DNA of 11,770 bases, from assembly GCA_002336675.1 (NCBI GenBank), contig DDEI01000033.1, positions 3,401 through 15,170 of the forward strand. The letters are read 5' to 3'. Positions 7,042-11,770 of the stretch are shown one piece after another. Made by a program: the position numbers and the translations under genes. The notes beneath the pieces were generated by a model that was not told where the DNA came from, did not search any database, and saw only the letters and a list, made by a program, of their open reading frames with translations. The DNA is from Flavobacteriales bacterium UBA1958 (lineage in GTDB: Bacteria; Bacteroidota; Bacteroidia; Flavobacteriales_D; Sanyastnellaceae). Positions within the stretch are counted from its first letter, which is position 1. Each line of letters begins with the position of its first letter.

Positions 7042-8057
7042 TTCGTTATTTAGCACATATCATTGTTGCTTTTATAGCGATGCAATGCCTGTCCAATCAA
7101 GCTAAATCTCAGGACATTCACTTCAGTCAATTTTTCAATGTCCCTGGGAATTACAACCCAGGAGATGCAGGAAGATTTGATGGGGATTACAGAATAGGAA
7201 CTGTTTACAGAAGTCAGTGGAGAACGGTAACTGTGCCTTTTACCTCTTTTGGTATTAGTGCCGATGCCAATAAGCTATTCCCCAAAAAACCTATAGGAAC
7301 AGGGATAGCCATTTATAGAGATCAAGCAGGAGACGGAAATTTCACAACTACCCAGGTAAATCTTTCAGGTTCGTATAAGCTCCCTTTTTTATCTGATTCC
7401 ACTCAGAGCATATCTTTAGGACTTCAAACGGGAATCACACATAAATCCATAAATTTTGAAGCTTTCGAATGGGGAAACCAATTCGATGGATTAGTTTACA
7501 ATCCTAACTTAGGGACGAATGAGTTTTTCCAAAATGATAAGAATACCGTTTTTGATTTTCATATAGGTGCGCAGCATAAGAAAGCTTTCTCCGATAAACT
7601 GGCGCTCACTTCTGGAGTTTCGTTTTTTAATATTTCCTTTCAGGACCAGAGTTTCTCTGAAGAAAAAGTACCCCTTTTTACCCGAACCAATATTCAAGCC
7701 ATAGCTGAATATCAGTACAATGAAAAGCTAAACATTCTGCCAGCCATGAATGTAAGTCTCCAAGGGAAATTTAGAGAGTGGAACATAGGTGGAGCAATGC
7801 GTTATAATCTCACAGAACCTAAAGGAGTTAGACAAGAGGCAGGAGCAGGGTTGTTTTACAGGAGTGGAGACGCTGGTTATGTTTATTTTGATTTCATTTA
7901 TGATAAATGGAAAGCAGGTATTAGCTATGACTTTAACTTTTCAGATTTGAAAGTGGCCAGTAATGGAAGAGGGGGCTTAGAACTCACGCTGGTTTATATC
8001 TTTAAGAAATTCCGTCCTCGAATCGTGGGTGGAAGAGTTTGTCCCGATTTCATTTAG
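7038..8057 (+). CDS. PorP/SprF-family type IX secretion outer-membrane protein
   Basis: This 339-residue predicted outer-membrane beta-barrel has a signal peptide (about residues 1-24, ending AKS) and the family's mature N-terminus QDIHFSQFFNVPGNYNPG (normally QDPxFSQFY...NPA). It has alternating amphipathic strands throughout and a typical end (ISYDFNFSDLKVASNGRGGLELTLVYIFKKF ... CPDFI, quoted in parts). PorP is required for T9SS-dependent protease export in Porphyromonas, and SprF for surface localisation of the adhesin SprB in Flavobacterium. Its ATG overlaps the stop of the preceding cargo gene by four bases (ATGA), a coupled arrangement matching the common pairing of type B cargo with a dedicated SprF-like protein. 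It most likely assists export or anchoring of that cargo rather than being the core PorP. The family call is secure; the cargo pairing is inference. Confidence 0.92.
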   Translation: MIRYLAHIIVAFIAMQCLSNQAKSQDIHFSQFFNVPGNYNPGDAGRFDGDYRIGTVYRSQWRTVTVPFTSFGISADANKLFPKKPIGTGIAIYRDQAGDGNFTTTQVNLSGSYKLPFLSDSTQSISLGLQTGITHKSINFEAFEWGNQFDGLVYNPNLGTNEFFQNDKNTVFDFHIGAQHKKAFSDKLALTSGVSFFNISFQDQSFSEEKVPLFTRTNIQAIAEYQYNEKLNILPAMNVSLQGKFREWNIGGAMRYNLTEPKGVRQEAGAGLFYRSGDAGYVYFDFIYDKWKAGISYDFNFSDLKVASNGRGGLELTLVYIFKKFRPRIVGGRVCPDFI

Positions 8058-8095
8058 TGCTTATTTAGTCCTTAAACTTTTACCAGAAGAACATA

Positions 8096-8123
8096 TTGAA
8101 TTTAACTAGATGTTCTAGTTTTG
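8096..8123 (+). promoter_or_regulatory. Bacteroidota-type promoter of the small membrane protein gene
   Basis: TTG (8096-8098), a 17-base spacer, then TAGTTTTG (8116-8123), an exact TAnnTTTG match, ends 7 bases before ATG 8131. The spacing equals that of the CPBP promoter. The spacer and the first half of the -7 box are occupied by a 17-base palindrome (8104-8120). Confidence 0.62.
8104..8120. promoter_or_regulatory. Palindrome overlapping the -7 box (operator or weak terminator)
   Basis: AACTAGA and TCTAGTT are perfect 7-bp arms around TGT. The run T8119-T8122 follows immediately, so it could act as a weak terminator for the PorP/SprF transcript. It also sits exactly between the -33 and -7 elements of the next gene, as an operator would. 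A competing pair of arms, AGAACAT (8088-8094) and ATGTTCT (8110-8116), shares bases with it, so two mutually exclusive folds are possible. Confidence 0.5.
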
Positions 8124-8130
8124 CTGCGCG

Positions 8131-8442
8131 ATGGAAAAGAAAGAGGATAAATTAGTTTGGTCAGGATATTTGCTGCTTTTAGGATATAATAGTATAGCAC
8201 TCTCAGGGGTTTTTGAAAATCCATTAAATCAGAATTTCTATAAATTTTACATAGAGAATTTCGGTACGCTTTGTTTGATGGAGTTTGTGGTAGTAGCTTC
8301 GCTATTTGTGAATATGATATTGAACTACGATAAATTTAAAAGCGGAATTAATAAGGTCCATCTTATTATCACAGGTCTTAGCTTTGTCTGCCTTCTTGTC
8401 AAAGTGATTTTCTTCTTTATGGGAGTGTTTAAAGTAATGTAG
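8131..8442 (+). CDS. Small three-helix membrane protein, unknown function
   Basis: This 103-residue protein has three predicted transmembrane segments, near residues 10-28, 44-64 and 77-100, a charged N-terminus (MEKKEDK) and a short basic loop between helices 2 and 3 (NYDKFKSGINK). I do not recognise a family and there are no catalytic motifs. It looks real because a good promoter precedes it (exact -7 box 7 bases upstream with a TTG at the right distance), the hydrophobic pattern is regular, and its reading frame fills the space up to the convergent VOC gene, with only 4 bases between the two stop codons. It is separated from the PorP/SprF gene by 73 bases and probably transcribed independently. 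It has no visible link to its neighbours. Confidence 0.7.
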   Translation: MEKKEDKLVWSGYLLLLGYNSIALSGVFENPLNQNFYKFYIENFGTLCLMEFVVVASLFVNMILNYDKFKSGINKVHLIITGLSFVCLLVKVIFFFMGVFKVM

Positions 8443-8456
8443 ATACCTACTTTACT
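8433..8456. terminator. Imperfect hairpin spanning two convergent stop codons
   Basis: The inner stem is GTAG (8439-8442) with CTAC (8447-8450) and a 4-base loop. After one T-T mismatch an outer stem of AGTAA (8433-8437) pairs with TTACT (8452-8456). It covers both stop codons of the convergent small membrane protein and VOC genes, where a shared terminator would be expected. T-runs on either side are poor, so termination efficiency is uncertain. Confidence 0.4.
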
Positions 8457-9508
8457 CTATTCATTTTCATACTTTTTATCATCCAGTTAGGAAGCGGTTT
8501 AAGAGGATCCCTGTTCTTTAGGTTTATAAATAGGCCTAGCTTTTTCATGATAGGTACTTTATGAGTCTCCACGAATTCTATTAGCGTGCCGTCAGGGTCT
8601 TCTATGTAAGAGAAATGACCAGCAGCATCTCCCATATCAAAAGTATTGGAAGAGTCTACAGTAAATGGTCTGCCAGCGGCAGCGCATTCCTCTCTAAGCA
8701 AGCTCATTCCCGATACATCAAAGCATATATGGATATATCCTAAGTCGCCCCATAATCTTCCTTCATATATCTTTTGCTGAGGTCTATCTGTAGCTTGGAT
8801 TAATTCTATTTCAGTAGGGCCAAGCAGTTTACTAAACCCTCCAGCTTTTCTTGTACTTGAATGTCTTAGTAAGACTCTCTTATAGGTTTTATCACCAGAG
8901 GGGAGATTAGTGAGGTCATCGAAAGATCCTTCTTTCTCGTAGATCAACTTATCATAACCTAAAATCCCTGAGTAAAATGCTTTAGACTCTTCTATATCAG
9001 AAACGCCCATGGTAACACCTAGTACTCCTCCGAAAGAACCCTTTTCATCGGAAAACTGATAAGAGTCTTCATAAATTTCTACGATGTTATTTCCTGGGTC
9101 TCTAAAGTATAAGTGTTCTTTTCCTTCAGGAGAGGTTAGCACTTCTGTGAGCATTGAAACTCCAGCTTGTTTTAGCACGGCGTGACTAGCGGTTACGTTT
9201 TTAGAGCGCACTTTCATACAGTTTACACCTAAATCTCCTAACTGAACTTTGAACTTAGCCGCCACAGGAGTTCTGCCTTTATACTGCCAGATTTCCAATC
9301 CTCCACCTCCACGCATATTCATAGAGAGTATAGCATGTCTGGTTCTCGGTTTTCCAGCAGTGTAAGGAAGCATAAGCTCTGCAGTAGCTTCATCCTCAAA
9401 CACCCGAATATCAAATCCTAAATGATTCTTATACCACTGAAAAGTCGACTGAACGTCAGTAGTTCCTATTCCTATTTGCTGAATTCCGTTGATTACCTTC
9501 TTCTCCAT
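8447..9508 (-). CDS. Two-domain VOC (glyoxalase/dioxygenase superfamily) protein
   Basis: This 353-residue cytoplasmic protein has two tandem vicinal-oxygen-chelate modules. Domain 1 (about 6-147) starts INGIQQIGIGTTDVQSTFQW, with LGF and ends DPGNNIVEIYE. Domain 2 (about 161-315) starts GVTMGVSDIEESKAFYSGIL and ends EDPDGTLIEFVET. Candidate metal ligands are E72 and E144 in domain 1 and E235, H260 and E311 in domain 2. The first-strand histidine usual in metal-dependent VOC enzymes is replaced by Q11 in domain 1 and V165 in domain 2, so the metal set may be incomplete or built across domains. A C-terminal tail of about 40 residues (MKKLGLFINLKNRDP..., basic) follows. The reaction (lyase, dioxygenase, isomerase or resistance protein) cannot be assigned. 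It is last in the tatA-led operon, starting 4 bases after the dehydrogenase stop. Confidence 0.87.
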   Translation of the reverse strand: MEKKVINGIQQIGIGTTDVQSTFQWYKNHLGFDIRVFEDEATAELMLPYTAGKPRTRHAILSMNMRGGGGLEIWQYKGRTPVAAKFKVQLGDLGVNCMKVRSKNVTASHAVLKQAGVSMLTEVLTSPEGKEHLYFRDPGNNIVEIYEDSYQFSDEKGSFGGVLGVTMGVSDIEESKAFYSGILGYDKLIYEKEGSFDDLTNLPSGDKTYKRVLLRHSSTRKAGGFSKLLGPTEIELIQATDRPQQKIYEGRLWGDLGYIHICFDVSGMSLLREECAAAGRPFTVDSSNTFDMGDAAGHFSYIEDPDGTLIEFVETHKVPIMKKLGLFINLKNRDPLKPLPNWMIKSMKMNRVK

Positions 9509-9512
9509 TCCG

Positions 9513-10304
9513 TTAGTTAGGGCTTATGTTTTTGGCTATTCTTCTGTAAAGCGGTGGAAGGTATCTGCTTATGTACAATAGTACGATTTCACCCGAGCCT
9601 ATAAAGATATTGTTTTTCCTTTTAGCTGCTCCTCTTAGTATTTTTTCAGCGGCTTTTTCGGAAGATATTCCTCCAGCCTGGCCCGCATCTATTTCACCAT
9701 GTTTTCTCCCGTCAGAAGTAAGTGCGTTTAAAGAAATGTTAGTAGTTATTCTACCTGGGCTTACTATAGAAACCGAAGGTGAGTCAGGTTCTAGTTGCAT
9801 AGACTGAAAATATCCTTTCAGCGCATGTTTCGACGCTGCGTAAGCAGACCTTAATGGGAATCCATACTCTCCTACCACAGAGCTAATGGCTACGATGTGA
9901 GACTTGTCTGCTTTGAGGAGTAGAGGCATACAATGGGTAGTCCATTCTATGGTTCCTAAAAAGTTCACTTGCATGATTTTATTCACCACAGAGAACTCCG
10001 TGTCTTTAGCTAAACCCCGTTGAGATATTCCTCCATTGTTAATGAGTAAGTCTAAGTGGTCAGTTTTCCTGCTTAATTCATTAAAAGCATCAATTAGAGA
10101 TTTGGAATCAGCTAAATCCATAGAAATTACATGGATTTTAACGTCGTTCGTTTCTAATTCATTCTTTAAACTTTGTAACTTATCTTTAGATCTGGCTCCT
10201 ATAAAAATGGTGCACGGTGAAGCGGCTAAATTTCTTACCATAGCTTCTCCTATGCCAGAGCTGGCTCCAGTTACTAAAACCGTTTTTCCTGCATAATGTG
10301 CCAT
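9513..10304 (-). CDS. Short-chain dehydrogenase/reductase (classical SDR)
   Basis: This 263-residue NAD(P)-dependent oxidoreductase has a Rossmann fold. It carries the cofactor motif TGASSGIG (12-19), NNGG (89-92, usually NNAG), the catalytic tetrad N114, S142, Y155 and K159 (SAYAASK), and the PG motif VSPGRITTNIS (182-191). Basic R38 in GARSK, after the second strand, suggests NADP(H) preference. The C-terminal segment has a hydrophobic stretch (IFIGSGEIVLLYISRYLPPLYRRIAK, quoted in part: VLLYISRYLPPLYRR) resembling SDRs of the DHRS7 type that associate with membranes. The substrate is unknown; lipid or steroid-like carbonyls are a family-level guess. Its ATG directly abuts the antiporter stop (TAA then ATG, no gap), and the VOC gene follows 4 bases after its own stop, so it is an internal operon gene. 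Confidence 0.92.
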   Translation of the reverse strand: MAHYAGKTVLVTGASSGIGEAMVRNLAASPCTIFIGARSKDKLQSLKNELETNDVKIHVISMDLADSKSLIDAFNELSRKTDHLDLLINNGGISQRGLAKDTEFSVVNKIMQVNFLGTIEWTTHCMPLLLKADKSHIVAISSVVGEYGFPLRSAYAASKHALKGYFQSMQLEPDSPSVSIVSPGRITTNISLNALTSDGRKHGEIDAGQAGGISSEKAAEKILRGAAKRKNNIFIGSGEIVLLYISRYLPPLYRRIAKNISPN

Positions 10305-11246
10305 TTAATTTGGGATTTGGCTATAGATGAAAAAGCAGTATAAGCTGAATAATATAATACCGCTTAATAAGCTTAACTTCTTTTTGAATACCATCAGTGG
10401 GAATAAAATTACCGCTATTCCCAGCATCCATAAAATATCGATATTCATAATTTTAGCATCTATCACCAGTGGTGAAATAATCGAGGTAGTTCCTAACACA
10501 GCTCCTATATTGAATATGTTGGAGCCTAGTAAATTACCTAGTGCTATATCTGTTTCTTTTCTATAAGCAGCAATTACACTGGCCGTTAATTCAGGAGCAC
10601 TCGTTCCGAAAGCCACTATGGTAACACCTATTACAGACTCGCTTAAATTGAAACTTCTTCCTATGTCTATAGCTCCGTCTAAGAACCATTCTGACCCTAA
10701 GTATAATGCCACCATTCCTCCAAGTAAGAATAATATTAGTTTCATCATGCTTTCCTTTTCTGCATCGGTATCTATTTCTATATGTGATGCTTCAGTATCA
10801 GCGTGAGATTTTCCGCGTTGCAAGATCATATAAACGTAAACCACTAAGGTCACCAATAAAACACTGCCTTCAAACCGAGTTATGAGATTATCTAAGCCAA
10901 AAATAAACGCTAGAGCTGCGAAGAAAACCATCACCGGCCAGTCTATTCTCAGTGCTTTTCTGTTTACAGCTATGGGGAAGACAATAGCAGTAATGGCTAG
11001 CACTAGCCCTAAGTTAGCTATGTTCGACCCTACCACATTTCCCATGGCTATGTCTGGGTTTCCGTTAAGAGCAGATTTTATGCTTACTATAAGTTCAGGA
11101 GCACTTGTACCCAAAGAAACTACGGTTAACCCCACTACCATAGAGTCTATGTTCAATTTAAGGGCAATTCCAGAAGCACCTTTTACCAGTAGGTCACCGC
11201 CAAGTATTAGTACAGCTAGTCCTAAAATGAGTAATAAGTAGTCCAA
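10305..11246 (-). CDS. Na+/Ca2+ antiporter of the CaCA family (YrbG type), TTG start
   Basis: This 313-residue inner-membrane cation/calcium exchanger has the two inverted alpha-repeats of the CaCA superfamily. Alpha-1 has GTSAPEL (46-52) and GNVVGSNIANLG (69-80); alpha-2 has GTSAPEL (214-220) and GNLLGSNIFNIG (237-248). Both repeats keep the essential acidic and asparagine residues. About ten helices are expected, with a histidine/acid-rich cytosolic loop at 146-168 that could sense metal. It exchanges Ca2+ for Na+ or H+; direction and ion preference are inferred from family. The start is TTG at 11246: an in-frame TAA lies just two codons upstream (11250-11252), and the next ATG (residue 36) would remove the first helix, so TTG is effectively the only possible start. 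It begins 13 bases after the tatA-like stop and ends flush against the dehydrogenase ATG. Confidence 0.94.
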   Translation of the reverse strand: MDYLLLILGLAVLILGGDLLVKGASGIALKLNIDSMVVGLTVVSLGTSAPELIVSIKSALNGNPDIAMGNVVGSNIANLGLVLAITAIVFPIAVNRKALRIDWPVMVFFAALAFIFGLDNLITRFEGSVLLVTLVVYVYMILQRGKSHADTEASHIEIDTDAEKESMMKLILFLLGGMVALYLGSEWFLDGAIDIGRSFNLSESVIGVTIVAFGTSAPELTASVIAAYRKETDIALGNLLGSNIFNIGAVLGTTSIISPLVIDAKIMNIDILWMLGIAVILFPLMVFKKKLSLLSGIILFSLYCFFIYSQIPN

Positions 11247-11259
11247 AGTTTAATAAAGT

Positions 11260-11664
11260 TTAAGTTGAGGGTTGGTCTTCTTTACCTGATTCAGGTGTTT
11301 CAGAAATAGAGTCTTCTTTTTTTACACCAGAAGACGAGATAGAATCAGAAGGAGTGAGTGGATTAATAGGTTCTTTTACTTCGGGTTGAATAGGAGTAGG
11401 TTTTACACTCTTCTCTATAGTGTCGTGGGCTTTCTTAGCTTCACGCTGTGCCAATTGAGCTGCGTTTTCTATTTCGTTTCTTACTTCCTTAGCGCTGTCT
11501 GTAATGCCTTTAGCGCTGCTCATTATCTCACGCTGGATATCATTTCTAGCTTCTCTAAACTGATAGGTAGCTTTCCCTATAGTTTTAGCCAAACTAGGAA
11601 TGCCTTTAGCTCCAAAGAACAGCAGGTAAATAACAAATACAAATACGATTTCAGTAGCTCCCAT
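11260..11664 (-). CDS. tatA: Sec-independent (Tat) translocase subunit, TatA/TatE-like
   Basis: This 134-residue protein has the TatA/B fold: a very short N-terminal membrane helix (residues 4-17), a hinge FFGAKGIP (16-23), and a long amphipathic charged helix (about 24-85, rich in K, R, E and Q). It helps form the pore that moves folded twin-arginine proteins across the inner membrane. The family residue pattern (MGxxEI..., LFFGAKxIPxLAKTIGKA) is clear. E5 in the membrane helix and P23 also recall TatB, so the TatA/TatB distinction is not certain; Bacteroidota often have only TatA-like proteins. The tail from about residue 88 is rich in proline, serine, glutamate and lysine, and makes the protein longer than many TatA proteins. 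No tatC is in the window. It is the first visible gene of a four-gene minus-strand operon. Confidence 0.9.
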   Translation of the reverse strand: MGATEIVFVFVIYLLFFGAKGIPSLAKTIGKATYQFREARNDIQREIMSSAKGITDSAKEVRNEIENAAQLAQREAKKAHDTIEKSVKPTPIQPEVKEPINPLTPSDSISSSGVKKEDSISETPESGKEDQPST

Positions 11665-11672
11665 AAGCTCAG

Positions 11673-11680
11673 CAAATGTA
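11673..11680 (-). promoter_or_regulatory. -7 box upstream of the tatA-led operon
   Basis: Read on the minus strand this is TACATTTG, an exact match to TAnnTTTG, ending 8 bases before the ATG at 11664. The -33 region contains only TTTC about 16 bases upstream, so it is weaker than the CPBP and 8131 promoters. It would drive tatA, the antiporter, the SDR and the VOC gene. Confidence 0.5.
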
Positions 11681-11770
11681 GGGATTTGTATTAGCTGAAA
11701 CAGATGTCATTTGTGTGTTTTTTAACAGGGAGCCTGGGAGATACTCTTGCGAGTCAAATATTACAATTAG
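11681..11770. other. Unassigned window edge
   Basis: Two short frames run off the window end. A plus-strand frame starts at ATG 11704, and a minus-strand frame enters from the edge and stops at 11669-11671, four bases before the tatA ATG. Neither shows a recognisable motif in the 20-33 codons visible, so no gene is called. No terminator or repeat is seen. Confidence 0.3.

Noticed and set aside
10882..11241. Plus-strand frame of 119 codons opposite the antiporter
   Set aside because: It is antisense to highly conserved CaCA motifs; its Ser/Thr/Pro-rich translation is typical of a shadow frame.
11704..11770. Plus-strand frame beginning MSFVCFLTGSLGDTLASQ at the window edge
   Set aside because: Only about 22 codons are visible, with no -7 box upstream. 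GSLGDTL faintly recalls sugar-transferase N-termini, but this is too short to call.
11669..11770. Minus-strand frame ending four bases before tatA, possibly the end of an upstream operon gene
   Set aside because: The 33 visible codons match no motif, have less AT-rich third positions than neighbouring genes, and overlap the tatA -7 box; it cannot be decided without upstream sequence.

Overview
The window comes from a Bacteroidota genome. The evidence is a type IX secretion (T9SS) cargo with a type B sorting domain next to a PorP/SprF-family protein, several -7 promoter boxes of the Bacteroidota form TAnnTTTG, AT-rich coding with little Shine-Dalgarno signal, and housekeeping genes typical of the phylum. 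The order is probably Flavobacteriales or a relative, but the sequence does not settle that. There are no RNA genes, insertion sequences, CRISPR arrays or phage genes, and no gene-free stretch longer than about 190 bases.

Layout. (1) 1-625: the 3' end of sucC (succinyl-CoA synthetase beta subunit) on +, closed by a strong intrinsic terminator. (2) 615-1889: a convergent two-gene minus-strand unit, consisting of an unrecognised secreted cysteine-rich protein followed 3 bases later by a class I O-methyltransferase. (3) 1890-2079: a divergent intergenic region with two 15-bp palindromes and promoters facing both ways. (4) 2080-8057: a plus-strand cluster. A CPBP-family membrane protease overlaps a LolD-type ABC ATPase. 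After 20 bases with its own -7 box comes a 1236-residue secreted protein (seven propeller-like repeats, a PKD domain, Ig-like repeats and a type B T9SS sorting domain), and its PorP/SprF partner starts inside its stop codon. (5) 8131-8442: a small three-helix membrane protein of unknown function, with a promoter that has a palindrome in its spacer. (6) 8447-11664: a tightly packed minus-strand operon read tatA-like, Na+/Ca2+ antiporter (TTG start), short-chain dehydrogenase, two-domain VOC protein. (7) 11681-11770: an edge segment that cannot be assigned.

How the genes work together. The best-supported functional pair is the giant T9SS cargo and its PorP/SprF partner; by analogy with SprB/SprF of gliding Flavobacterium, the second is probably needed to export or anchor the first on the cell surface. 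The upstream LolD-like ATPase and CPBP protease are both envelope functions, but a direct link to the cargo is inference. The tatA-like operon mixes export, ion transport and redox or lyase-type enzymes with no clear common pathway. I do not see a convincing new defence, mobile or biosynthetic system. The most unusual items are the cysteine-rich orphan, the palindrome-embedded promoter at 8096-8123, and the repeated placement of -7 boxes only 5-8 bases from start codons, which suggests leaderless or nearly leaderless mRNAs.
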